From Cristatella mucedo (Eukaryota; Bryozoa; Phylactolaemata; Cristatellidae), in NCBI GenBank assembly GCA_009760855.2, contig WPIO01000055.1:2023501-2087500 (forward strand): DNA of 64,000 nt, written 5' to 3'. The notes under the pieces are model-generated. The model made no database searches. It saw only the letters and a list, made by a program, of their open reading frames with translations, and was not told where the DNA came from. How positions within the stretch are numbered: the stretch's first letter is position 1; the number at the start of each line of letters is the position of its first letter. Both the position numbers and the translations under genes were made by a program. Below, piece by piece: positions 35,101 through 49,225 of this stretch.

Positions 35101-38100
35101 TTAGAGTATACTTAGCTCTGTTTAGCATTTAGCAATGTTTGCGGCTTCAACTTTTTTTTTTATTGAGGTTGTAGGGCGGTTCTGCTCTGCTGCCGTGCAC
35201 TTCTACCTTCGGTGTATGTACCTCTATGTATTGGGGCTGTGCTTACTACTCTGTTGCTGTGCTTCGAGGTGCTAGCTCTACCAATTATAGGGCATGCATC
35301 TGTGATAGTTAGCGTCATTACTTGCCTTGTATTCATGACTTGTGAAGGTGAAGGACTCGAAGCTCAGTGCCCGTTGTGACGCATTCCTAACGCTAATGCC
35401 GGCGATGATAGGTAGTACTGAGGCATTTGTTCATGCACCAGTGCTTATGTTGAAGGGGAATTGCGAGTTATGCCCCCACCCCTATAGGAAGGAGTATTAC
35501 AAGAGTAATGTCCCTTAAAACACTTTTATTGATATTTCTTAAATACTAATTGACCGATAGGCATGCAAATTTGCACAAACAACAAGGGCAGCACTATCTA
35601 TTTTTTTATATAACCATAGTGTCACCATGACCTTCTGATGACCTGTAAAAGTCAAGGTCAAAAATTTGCTTTGGTATATCCCATCGGTTTTATTCAGACA
35701 GATTCATTACAATGCACTGTAGAAATATGTTAAACCTCTCAAAAAGATGCAGACCACTTTTTTACCCTGGGATAATTCTAAAAAGTAAATAAAAAAAATT
35801 CTGACGTTTAAAAAATCACATTATAATAATAATGCACTTGATAAAGCGCCCTCAGAGAACTTAATCTCTCTCTAGGCGCTTTACATTTGCTGCAAAGGGA
35901 AATGCAATTGAATGGTGAGTAATATCATGCTTGATAAATAAACAAAATGAATAACATGGTTAGGGGTGACATGCACAGGGTCAGCATGCAAATGTGGTTA
36001 GTGGCAGCATTCACAGTGTCAGCATGCATAAGCACATGAAGGACGAATCACAGGGACCCACTAAATGCTGTCCTAAATAGGTGTGTTTTCAAGTTCTTTT
36101 TAAATGTGGTCAGGTCCAGGGATGTTCTGATGCAGGTCGGGAGGGAGTTCCAGGCTTTGGGAGCATACGAACTAAAGGCACGGTCTCCAAAGGATTTGAG
36201 GTTTGTACGGGGTATTTGTAGACGGTTGGATTCCGAAAAGCGGGGGTGGTACGATGCTTGGCCTGATGGGGGAGTAGATCTGAGAGATAAGCTGGAGCCA
36301 AAGAGTGAAATGACCTAAAAGTGAGCGACAAAACCTTGAAGTCAATTCGTTGCTTGACTGGTAGCCAGTGCAGGTCGGCGAGAAGTGGAGCAATGTGGCA
36401 ACTGCGACACTCACGACAGACAAGCCTGCTCACGACAGACAAGCCTAGCCGCGGAATTTTGCACCAGCTGCAATCGCCTGATCGCACATGCTGGTAGGCC
36501 AGTAAGCACACTAGGTAAGATGGTTGCTTTCACGATCTCGTTCCCGAGGTCGTGGGTTTGATTCCTGCGGTGGGCGACCCTTTATCGCCACTGCCAGCTG
36601 TGGTGATAGCCGTAAAGGCTCTTCTGTCGCTATACAAAAAGAGGCTGTTTAATCAGCTAGGATTTATTTATTTTATTTTTAAGCAGTGAGTTGCAGAAGT
36701 CGAGACGGGATGTCACGAATGCATGGGCCAACTTGGACGTGGTATCCTTATCTAAACAAGCCCGAGTTTTTGCAATGTTATGAAGTTGAAAATAGGCAGA
36801 TTTGACTGTGGAGCTGATATGGTCGTCTAACGAGAGGTCGCTTTGGAGTATGACACCTAGATTTCGAGCTGATTCAACTGGAGATATGCTGGCAGAGCCA
36901 ACTTTGAGCGCCAGCCTTTCCAGATTGGTCATCTATGTTTTACATTAATCAGGAAAGGGTCGATCATGCGACTGTGTTATACATTAATCAGGAAAGGGTC
37001 GATCATGTGACTTTGAAGGACAGTGGCAGAATGCTCACTTGACATACCACCAACTTGATAAATCCATGGGTGAAGCAAGTCGACTAGAGTATATATTCCA
37101 AATTTCAAGTCGATATGGCCATAGATGACCAATCTGTAGCATCTCAAAGGCTCAAAGCCTAATTGTTCAGGAAACACCAGCTGGCAGAACATACCTTGGT
37201 GTCAAAAAGCCCATAACCGTCATAGCATATTGCCAATACTGTCAATATATTTCTGGAGGAGCTCAGAGTTGAAGCTGTCATCATGGATGATGAACTTGAG
37301 GTTTGCCATCCCTCTGCCAGCATTCATCATTGCAGCCTTTAGAACATAAACCAGAGGTTTAGGCAATTGCAAAGACAACCAACGACCAGGAGACAGTCGA
37401 CGATCAAATTAGGTACCAAGCTGGCATGTATTAGCTGTCCAAGCTGCAGGATGAACAGACACATGCCTTGAAAAAGGCATTTCCCTGTCTAATAAAGACA
37501 GTCTCTCGGCTCTGAATAAGACAGTACAGTAGGTGGCAGACAGGCACGTGATCAGCATAATTCGCTATTTCTTCCAAGCTATACAATTAATTCCCGCAAA
37601 GCTTTTTTAATTTTTTTAGGACTAACTGGGGCTTTTTAAGGGTGGGCGTGCCACCCTTAAAAGTAAGGGTACACACGGCGTTTTGCGAGCCCATTTTTTG
37701 CATCTTCTCCTGAATTTAGTCAATCGTCAAAAATTAAGATTGCATTTGTAACATATATTCCTACTAAAAGGAAAGAAGAAAAATAATATTTCGACCCATT
37801 TTTTTTATTTCCCCCTTGAGTGGTCGTTGAGTTTCCTGCCTTGGCACATTGTCAGTCCGCTTTATCTGCCATTGGCATGTGGTCACAGTAGTGCAGCCAA
37901 GCAGCTAGCATAGCTGCAAGTAGTGTTGCTCATGCCTGGATCGAATTGCTGCTGCTACGTGGTTGCTTATCTGTTAACACTCGTGAACTGCTGCTCATAG
38001 GACACCCTAAGCGTGTGGCTGGATTAAAAGGCTTTGCTCTTCAAATAGGTGAAGCTATTGTGCGATCATCACCGGTGCTCGAAATTTTGGTGTCGTTTTC

Positions 38101-41100
38101 GACAGCTGCCTAAATTTTATAAGCATTCGGAAGACTGCTTCTACAGCTAGCCATCACATCCGATCCCTCTCTAAGACTAGGAGCTGTCTTAAACAGTGGC
38201 TTGAAAAACAATTTAACTAGCTCCTCAGTTCTGTCTCAGCTTGATTATTGTAATTCTCTTTTGGCTGGGCTACCCAAAAAGCAACCAGGCCACTGCAAAT
38301 GGCTGTGAATATGGCTTCAAGGCAGCTAGTTTTCAAGTCCCATAGGTTTGACCATGTGACTTATCTGCTAAAAGAGCTGGGATGGCTGCCGGTTGATCAA
38401 CGGATACAGAGCAAAGTTCTTACGCTGTCCCACAAGGCCCGCCACGGCTTGGCTCCTCCATACCTAGCTGAACTGCTGAACCAGTTTCAGCCTCTTCATG
38501 CCCTAAGGTCCTGTATGGACAATAAATTAGCTGTTCCATTCCTCTGCTTAAAGCCGTTGGCAACAGAAGCTTTAGCTATGCAGGTCCTAGACTGTGGAAC
38601 TTGCTTCCACATTTCTTAGGCAACAACAACTCTCCTGCTGCCGACTATGGCTCATCCTTTTCAGCAGTCCTGAGCTGCTACTTTAATGCTACTCACTACC
38701 TCAACTGCTCTCCTGACTCTGCTATGCTTCCCACTTTCTCTTTTTTGCATGAGATGAAGTCTGTTGGCTACCGAATGCGTACCGAAAGCCGCTTAGGCTG
38801 TGAGTGCCCTATACAAAACTCCGTCCTAACACCCACATAGTCTGTATGGCTTTGTGGAGTTACAGACGGAGATACATTGCATTCACTTCAACTTTCGCCG
38901 TGCACCGTGCACGGAGTAAGAAGGCACTGATCAGCGTCAACTACTTGTCACTTTTGTTGTTGAGTTTCAGCGGATAACCTTTCGGAGTTCGGAACTCGAG
39001 GCTTCGGTTCCTGTTGCTCCCATCTCCCGGTGTACGATCAGACGATATTTGCTCCATCCAAGGTGCTTTGTGGATCCGCCCGATGCACCTGTGTCTTATC
39101 TATTTGTTTCTACGTGCCGTTTGTCGTATCTTGCTTCTCAAGCGATAATGTACTAATGAATGCTTGTTGACTAATCTACATTAGAACAGAAGAATAGCAA
39201 TTTCTTTTTTCTTTTACGTGACTTTCTTTTATTAAGATTAGCAAGATGGTACTCGGAGTCTTGGCTGCTTATTGCAAAAAGAGAATAAAAGATCGCGTAC
39301 CAGACGTCAGAGACATGCAGGCACTTGCAAAGCACAGGTATGGGGAGCTCCATTCTTGCGCATGCAAACCTGCTCCAAGAGCTGTTTACCCCGACGTTAT
39401 GTGCTGCACATAAGGTCGGCCGAGTTTAGGCATTCTGTGCATTCTGGCTCGTGGCATTCCTGCATGCATTTATGTCAGTATGCAGCCCTTATATCGCATG
39501 CAAGCTCAGTCTCTCCAGACATCTCGCAGGTACTCTATTGATTTAATACTGTTGGCAGAGGCTTTTATTACCAGCTAGTCACATGAGGTGGACTTCTGCA
39601 GTTTTCTCTCGATAATACCTTCTGTCGGATGCTGCTTATCCAGAGCTCCAAACGAGGGTTTGCAGTTTGACTATATTTTGCAGACACCACTATTAATTCC
39701 GGCCCACTGCCACCCACTTCGATATATGCGTATGTATGTATGCTAAAATTCGGGATTGTTTAGATAAGAATACCACATCTAAGTTGGTCCATGCATTCGT
39801 GACATCCCGTCTCGACTTCTGCAACTCACTGCTCGCTGGCCTACCGGCATGTGCGATCAGGCGATTGCAGCTGGTGCAAAACTCAGCAGCTAGGCTTGTC
39901 TGTCGTGAGCGTCGCAGTTGCCACATTGCTCCACTTCTCGCCGACCTGCACTGGCTACCAGTCAAGCAACGGATTGACTTCAAGGTTTTGTCGCTCACTT
40001 TGAGGTCACTTCATTCTATGGCTCCAGCCTATCTCTCAGATCTACTCCCCCACCAGGCCAAGCATCGTACCACCCGCTTTTCGGAATCCAACAGTCTACA
40101 AATACCCCGTACAAACCTCAAATCCTTTGGAGACCGTGTATTTAGTTCGTATGCTCCCAAAGCCTGGAACTCTCTCCCGACCTGCGCCAGAACATCCCCG
40201 GACCTGACCACATTTAAAAAGAACTTAAAAACACACCTATTTAGGACAGCATTTAGTGGGTCCCTGTGATTCGTCCTTCGTGTGCTTATGCGTGCTGAAT
40301 AACCACATTTGCATGCATCCCCTGTGCATGTCACCCCTAACCATGTTATTCATTTTGTTTGTTTATCAAGCATGATTTTACTCACCATTCAATTGCATTT
40401 CCCTTTGCAGCAAATGTAAAGCGCCTAGAGAGATTAAGTTCTCTGTGGGCGTTTTATCAAGTGCATTATTATTATTATTATTTTGCTGTTCGAAGGACTA
40501 GCGATTGTGTATTACATTGCACAGTGTGTGGCGATTATCCACAAAATTTCGCGGCCTTGTACCCTAGTATCTGAACATTCGTGTGAAAATCAACTGCCCA
40601 TATTTCATGGCAAGTGAGTGGGGCTGGCAAGCTATCTAGATGAACTTATGGTGGATCGTGGTTAATCTTGGTTAATCGTGGGATTTATATTTTGAGATTG
40701 TGTTCAACTGCGATGGAGCAGTCACACTTCCTACTTTCTTTAATAATAATAATAATAATAATAATAATTCACTTGATAAAGCGCCCTCAGAGAACTTAAT
40801 CTCTCTTTAGGCGCTTTACATTTGCTGTAAAGTGAAATGCAATTGAATGGTAAGTAAAATCATGCTTGAAAAACAAACAGTATGAATAACATGGTTGAGG
40901 GTGACATGCACTGGTCAGCATGCAAATGTGGTTCTTTCTGTCGATGCAGTGCCTGGTGCTCCTGCTTAAGTGCATATCTTCGATTCAAAGTGTGCATGCA
41001 TCTTGCAGGCCCACTTCTCAAGAGAACCTGCGAAGAATCGGCAGCCTTTCGGCAGCCAAGATCGAGTTCTTAGGAGACAGTGTCCTGAAGCTCATGCAAG

Positions 41101-44100
41101 AGTTGTGCTCTGATAGGGGTCTTCAGTCGGACGTATTTGGCGACGACGGTACGTCGTCAGTCCCTCAGGTAGGAGACACAATGTTTCCTCCCGTGGATTT
41201 CCTTCCCTTGAATACCGGGCAGATAAGCACTGCAACTTGACGATGCTCCTGAGACCCTTGGGGCATGGTGCTGGCACTGTGTATTCAACATGGCACTTGG
41301 TGTTTAATTAAAACTAATCCAGAACGTTACAGTACCTAATGCAATGAGCTTTTGCAAAGACAGCAGCTTTCTTTTCAAACGAGGCTATAGGCCTAAGCAT
41401 GCTGCTAAGCGTATTCAATATTTTCTCGCTACACTAGTGCATTTAATATAGGCTCATTGGATAAAGGAATGACTTAGTCAGTCTCCAGACCCGAATAACA
41501 TTTTAGTGTCTCAGAGGTGAAGTGGATAATAATGATAACATAATTTATTCGTGTATAGTATATAGCGCTATATAGCGTATATAGCGCCCCAAGAGAACTT
41601 AATCTCTATTCAGGCGCTTCACATATGCCTCTGGGCTCGAGCCCACGACCTCAGCCAGACCTTGGTCGGGTGGGGGGGGGTGAGCACCTTAACCGCTGGA
41701 CCAAACCAGCTCTCCGGATAGCAGCAGAGACGGATTTTCATTTGGCTGACAAGACCTGCAAATTTTTTATGTAGGGGACAACGACCCACAAGACGTTCGT
41801 GTGGGCGTGGCTAGATTTGCAATTATTTAAAAATAATTGCACACTAAGTCATAGTGTTTATTTCGCATACCTCGGCAGTTGTTCATCGAGTGGAATTAAG
41901 ACATAATTTCGTCCAGGTTGCAGCCCTGCTGTCGGAGGGGGACGCAAGTGTCCCCTGCCTGGTTCCCCCTGGTTCGGCCACTGGATAGAGGGCTTAGAGC
42001 TTAAGTGGGTCGCAGGACGTGTAAAGGCTAGCTTTTCCCAAGTTTTCAGGACGTTTCGAGAACTATAAGGTCAAATGTTTGCGAATTGTTATTTTGCTCT
42101 CTTCTCGGGCAGCCGAGACAGGTTATTGGGAATTGTGCTGCATAGCTTCATTTTAGCACTAGAAATAAATATACATGTACTGAAATTTTGCTTAAATTTT
42201 CCATAATCTTATTACATATATTGCGAATGAGCGCAGCAGGTTGCAGTAACACTTTTTTTAACCCAGAATTGGAACTTATTTTTGGATCCAGCCATCGTTT
42301 TAGGCAGCCTCTCTGATACTTTGGCCCTCGAATGTTTGTACACTTCAAATTTCTGTCGTCAGAAGGCAAATATCATTGACACCTTCTGTGGAGCAACGAC
42401 GTAGTACTGCATTTTCAGTTACCAAAAACTGGGAATTGGCTCTCATCGCCCCATTCAATTTATCTTCAGTCGTCGATGGTCAGGTGAACTCTCGCTCTAG
42501 CTCACTCCAAACGAGCCACTTTATTCTGGCCGGGCAGAAAGAAGTCTTCTTTTCTTTAGCATTTCGAGCAATCATACCTTATTCATCTGGTCGACGTCTG
42601 ATCGTTTATGCCAGATTTGGTGCTGTGTAATGGCAGTCGTCAAAGGCATGCCGGTTGGCGATTGTGTGAGGCTAGTCGGTTCTCTGTCGTTTTCATACTA
42701 CTGCTACACACTTGCATACTACTACCTACTACTCCATACTACTGTCATTTCCAAGTACCTCCAAAAACGGACAGTACAGTCATTTGGAAGGCACTGGGAA
42801 AAGGTGGACATCTGCCTTATGTAAAAGAATGTTAAGGGTCGAAGATGCTTTCTCGCGTTAATTTTTTGTTGTATACACTAGTTTTCTGAACGCACCGTCA
42901 TTAAAGGCATTATGTTAATTGGGCATATCTGTTCTTTGTCCGTTGGTCTAATTTTCACAGCATATTACCTGCTACTTAAAATAAGTCGCTGATATTGTTT
43001 GCGCTGGAATGTATATGTATGCATGCTCGTGTGCGTGTGCGTGCGCTGTCTCGAGCATGAGTGTATGCGTATGTGTGTGTTTGTGTGATTGCGCACGTGT
43101 ACATGAGCAGATATATCTAGTTATCTTAAACAAGATTCTGCACAGCATAGTTGAAACATCGATTGGTGAGGCTGTATGCCAAAATCTACTAACCCAGCAA
43201 ATGAGTATGATGGCATATGATAAATGCATGGCTGTGCGTGCAATAACTGTAACTGAGAGCAGATGTTTTTGTATACTGCTGTTCAAGGAGTGGGTGGGAT
43301 GAAGAGGTGTGGAAGAAGGAGGACTTAGCCTGACGTCTATTTCTTTCTAGTTTCCAGCCGTCTCAGCAGAACTTTGACTCCTTTTGTAGTTTCACTCCGA
43401 CAGGGATACCACATCCAAGCTGGCCCATACATTTGTGACAGCCCGTCTTGACTTCTGAAACTCACTGCTTGCAGGTTTTTCGGCCTCGTCAATAAGGTGC
43501 TTACAGTTAGTGCAAAAAGTCGGTAGCCAGGCTTGGCTGTCTTGAGCTTCGTAGTTTTCTAATTATACCTATTGTCACCAACCTGAACTGGCCTCCCCCA
43601 TCAAGCAGTGTATTGACTTCAAGGTTGTTGTCACTCACTTTTAGGTCCCTTCTTACAGGCTCTTGCTGCAGCCTGCTTATTCGAACTGCTTCCCTATCAG
43701 CATAGACATCGTACCCTACCCGTTTTTCTGGCTCAAGCTTTAGCTGTGCTTCCAACTAACCTCACATCCTTTGGAGACTGCGTGTACTGCTTGTATGCCC
43801 AGTAGGCCCAAGTCTGTGGGCTACCGATTTTGAGCTTTGGCAGAACTCATAGATATCGACCTGCAGTCTCGTCAAGTGATACTAAAGTCTGCACCCATGT
43901 TGCCATATTTGGTAGTCTTATCGATATTTAGATATCGATAGTAGCCTTTTGCAATACCCTTGGAGCAGTCTTTCGAATTGATTGTCTTGATTTCACCCGA
44001 AAACAAGCTACCGATGGTGGCAGTAGTCTGTCGCCTACCAGGTACCAAATCTTCCTTTATCTCAGATTTCTCCGATCTCATTTCGATTCTGCATGCAAGA

Positions 44101-47100
44101 AATCGATTCTTCCTCGTTATGCATGATTTCAAAATTCACTGTGATATTTTTTCTGACCCCTTCAGCACTGAATTTTGTGCATTGACTGACTCATTGTCTC
44201 TTGTGGCTCATGTGCATGGCCCTACTCACATCAAGGGTCACACACTCGACACATTTTCTCATACAACTGTACTTTGTCATCACCAATTATTACCAAATCC
44301 TGTTTATCTGACCACATTCAGATCTCATCCAGTCTACAATGTGTGCCCTCTTCCTCCTCTAAAATCACCTATAAATCGCAAAGCCTCAAGACCCTTGACA
44401 TCGATGCCGTCCGTGCTCAGTCCCCCTTCCGTTCTGTCATCATTGGTAGATAGCTACAACACGACACTAGCTGACATGCTCGACAACTTTGCACCTCTGG
44501 CTAAGCGCACTGTCCACCCCCGACCAGATGGCCTATGGTTTAAAACAGACATTAAACTAGCTAGGTCTACTAAGCGCAAGCTTGAAAAAGCATACACAAG
44601 ATCAGGACTAACTGTCTGTCGGCAGGCATACGAGGACTACTGTACGTCATGCCAATCGATCATAGCAAAGGCCAAGTCTAGCTTCTATTAAAACATTGTT
44701 GGCTAAGTCTAGCTTCTATTAAAACATTGTTGAATCACAGGTGCACAATCCAAAAATGCTGATGTCGACGATATATAAAAATTAAAAAATATAATTCATT
44801 TGAATAGCGCCCCAAGAGAACTAAATCTCTATTCAGGCACTTCACATATGCCTCAACCGATGGACCAACCTAGCTCGGCAATCAACCATCTCCTCAACTG
44901 CTCCCAGGTTAGCTCCTTACCTTATGATCCCTGTGATGATCTAGCTGATCGCTTCTCTAGCTTCTTGGTCTAGAAGATTGACAAGATCAGGGAGTCTATC
45001 CCTGCGATGGCAGCATCCCCCCTTGAATGTTGTCCCTCGATTCCTGGCTGCACCTCAATGTCTACATTCAAGCAGGTCACTAGTGATCTCGTCCTGAAGC
45101 TCATATCCCAATCGAAGAAGACAACAAGTCCTCTGGACCCTATTTCCACTGTCCTGCTCCTACGTTGCATTGATCTGCTGCTGCCATGCAAACGAACGGC
45201 ATCAATATGTCATTAGCCTCAGGTCATGTCCCAGCACCTTTCAAAAAAGCTGTAGTCAGGCCACTACTCAAGCCAACGACACTAGAAGACCAAGAGAACT
45301 TGAGCAACTATTTATTTATTTATTTAGCATATTATTAATAATTAAGTAATTACCGCCCAGTCTTCCTTCTACGATTCCTATCAAAGACGCTGGAACGGGT
45401 CGTGGTAGACCAGCTGAACACGTGTTGAAACTTCAAACCTTGCTAGTAAGTTCCAGTCTGGCTTTAGAGCTAATCACTCCACAGAGTCAGCATTGCTTCG
45501 GGTGTATAATGACCTACTTAGGAATGCAGACATGGTTAGAGTATCTCTGCTTATTTTGCTCGATCTTTCGGCAGCTTTTTATACCATTGATCACCAAGTC
45601 CTTCTTGAGCCCCTCACATCTCACCTGGGCATCGCTGGCACTTCTCTGCAATGGTTCAGGTCCTATCACAGTGGAAAACTCCAGAGTATTGATGTGAACG
45701 GACAAAGATCATCCGAGGTACCTCTGAAATATGGGGTACCTCAGGGCTCCGTGCTTGGTACGGTTCTTTTGACGGTTTATACTCTCCCTCTTACCGGTAC
45801 GATTGCCGGGCACAATCTAGGCTTTCACTTCTATGCGGATGATACTCAGTTGTACCTTTGCTTTGATCCCTCCCAGCCTTCGAGCACCTCGAATTCTCCC
45901 AACTCACGTGCTGCATGTATTGATGACATCCGCACATGGATGGCAGCAAATTTTCTTAAATTGAATGATGATAAAACTACCTTACTAGTTATGGAAAAAC
46001 CAAGTGTGATTCAGAATGTGGAAAGGCTGATGCTAAAAATTGCCTCTGCCAGTATAACTCCTGTTGAATCAGCTCGAAATCTAGGTATCATGTTCCAAAG
46101 TGACCTCTCGCTAGACGACCAAATCTGCTCCTCAATAAAGTCGGTCAACCTTCAGATACATAAAATTGCTTAAATTCGGGCTTGTTTAGATAGAGATGCA
46201 ACATCTAAGTTGTTCCATGCATTTTTGACATCCCGTCTCGACTTCTGCAACTCACTGCTTGCTGGCCTTCCGGCATGTGCAATCAGGCGCTTACAGCTGG
46301 TGCAAAACTCTGCAGCTAGGCTCGTCTGTCGTGAGCGGCGCAGTTGCCACGTCACACCCCTTCTCGCAGACCTGCACTGGCTACCAGTCAAGCAACGGAT
46401 TGACTTCAAGGTTTTGCCGCTCACTTTTAGGTCTCTTTATTCTTTGGCTCCAGCCTATCTCTCAGATCTACTCCCCCACCAGGCCAACCACCGTACCACC
46501 CGCTTTTCGGAATCCAGCAGTCTACCAATACCTCGTACAAACCTCAAATCCTTTGGAGACCGTGCATTTGGTTCGTATGCTTCCAAAGCCTGGAACTCAC
46601 TCTCGACTTGCGTCAAGATATCCCTTGGCTTTACCACATTTAAAAAGAATTTTAAAACGTGCCTATTTAGGACAGCATTTAGTGGGTCCCTGCGATTCGT
46701 CCTTCATGTTCTTATGCGTGCTGACACTGTGCATGCTGCCACTAACCACACTTGCATGCTGAACCTGTGCATGTCACCCCTAACCATGCTATTCATGTTG
46801 TTCGTCAAGCATGATACCACTAACCATTCAATCGTGTTTCTTTTGCAGCAAATGTAATGTGCCTAGAAAGAGATTGATTTCTCTGAGGGCACTTTGTCAA
46901 GTGGAATATTATTATTATTATTATTATTATAGTTATCTGGCTTCCGTTCTTGGCAACGCGAATACTTTGATGACTCCCCTTTGTTGTGTGTTAGTGTGAG
47001 TGAGTGTGCAGTCCATTACTAGACTGCAGCCGGAGAGAGTGGGGCTGTTGAGCCAATTATACATTTGCCTGTTCATTTGGGGAGTCATGTTTTTAACAAT

Positions 47101-47293
47101 TCAATTATGTCATGTTCGGACTCCGAGGTCGGACACACCTTTTGTATCTTATGCTGCTTTGGCAGGCTCGAATTGCGCCCTTGTTGCTTCGTGGTATGCC
47201 ATCTATTGTCAAGGTCGATTCAAACCGGCACACCCAGTGTCCCTTCAGTTCGTTGTGGACGCGTGTGTATTGCTGAGTCTCCCAGTTCTGGCT

Positions 47294-47330
<37 letters not shown>

Positions 47331-49147
47331 CATTAGGCAGGCCGTTGTATGGTATAGATCGACGGAAATGTGACAGTTGCTCTTCCGATTAAAGTTGAAA
47401 GTCAAACTAGTCAACGGGATAGCCCTTTGCAATGCCTGACGATCTGCATTTGACGACCAGACTCCTTGTGCATTTTAGTGCTTAGCGGTTGGCAATGTAA
47501 AGTGAAGCATCGTATCATCGTGCAGTTTTGAGCTCTGCTTTTTTGCCAGATCCGATGGTCGGCTCCATAGCTCCGTTGCTGACTCGTGCAGCGCTACGAT
47601 TGCAGCAGCTGGGAGTGGATCCGTCACTACACGTGGCATTCAATGCCTTACCCAAAACCGTCCAGACCTCGTACAATTTGGTGAAAAGCAAAGCAGCTGG
47701 CGTGGTAAGTCTATGCTTTGATTAGCTCCGGCTCGGATGATCCTGCAACTATATGCTGAGCCGCGATGCGCCAGCTGTCCTCGATACCCATCGGTCCTGC
47801 AGTTTGTGCATCCGCTTTATTGCCAAGCATTGCCTAGCTGAAAAGTTTGTAGAATAAAACGATGGTAAGAGGAGAGAGGCAGAAGAGGGGAGAGGAAGTG
47901 TACCTTTTTTACACGATTGCAGGAATTTGCAGCCACGCAAAGGGGACTTCAGCCCATGACAATTACGAAGCACGTGCTAAAGGCGATGGCATCCGGTCTT
48001 CCCGTGGATCATCGAGACTTTTTAATCAGCGATGACATGCTTCGCCGAGCCGAGCAAGTCTTGCGTTCACTGCCACCGACGGCAGCAGCCAGTGAGCAGT
48101 TGTTGCATGCAATGTGTTATCGACATCGTTAGGGACGATAGAACGTGAAGTCGTGACAGAAAACGTGGCATCTGCCGTCTTTATTTGCCAATTAAGCACA
48201 GATTTTTCAGACGTGAACATGCATACTTTGCCGAAGGTGTCATGGAAGTGGCCGGTTCCTCGTGGCAGGCATGCACGTCTGCCTGCCATTTTATTCATCC
48301 TTGCATCTGTCGTTGGTGATGACCATGTCCGTAATGTGGCACACTCGAAGGTTGCTAGAGTTGCTCAGTCGCTGGCAGCGCTCACAGCTAAAGCTTTACC
48401 TGCCGGCACAGGTATATTCGCACGTGCTCGCCTGTGGCTGTATTCAAATAGGGTAATGTTTTGTATCCCAGTCTAGAACTATGCGCAAATCCGCAAGGAC
48501 TATGTTTGTGTTACACAGTGGTGGCTCACTAGGTAAGGTGGTTGTTTTTCACGACATCGGTCCTGAGGTCGTGGGTTCGAAGCTTTTGGTGGGCGATCCT
48601 TTATTGCAGCTTCAAGCAGTGGTGATGGCCTTTAAGGCTCTTTTGTCGCTATATAGAAGAGTTTTCTACATTGCACTCAAATCCCAAGTGACTTTCGGTA
48701 CATATGTGGTAGCTTGCAGACTTAATCTCACATAGCATAGATACAATGAGAAGCATAGCTGAGTCAGGAGGGCAGTTGGAGAAGGGAGTAGCATGGACGT
48801 AGCAGCGCAGGACGTCTGGAAAGGGCAAGCCATAGTCGGCAGCAGGAGTGTAGATGCCGTTGTCTAAGTAAGAGTAGTGGAAGTGAGTTCTACACTGTAG
48901 CACCTTCAGAGCAAAAGCTGTCACCAACGGTGTTAAAGCGGAGGAATGGACCAGCTAATTTATTATCCATAAAGGACCTGCGGGCATGAGGAGGCTGAAA
49001 CTGGTGCAGCAAGGGTTGCCAAGCTGTGGCGGGCCTTGTTTGTCAGTATAACAATTTCGCTCCGTGTTTGTTGATTACCCAGAAGCCATCTAAGCTCCTT
49101 CATCAAAGGAGACACATGGCTAGCTTCTGTTATTGTCTTACCTTGCA

Positions 49148-49225
<78 letters not shown>

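Noticed and set aside
36530-36600. tRNA-like sequences with box A and box B in several places.
   Set aside because: They are SINE heads followed by SINE bodies and tails, not cloverleaf tRNA genes; no acceptor stem pairing was seen.
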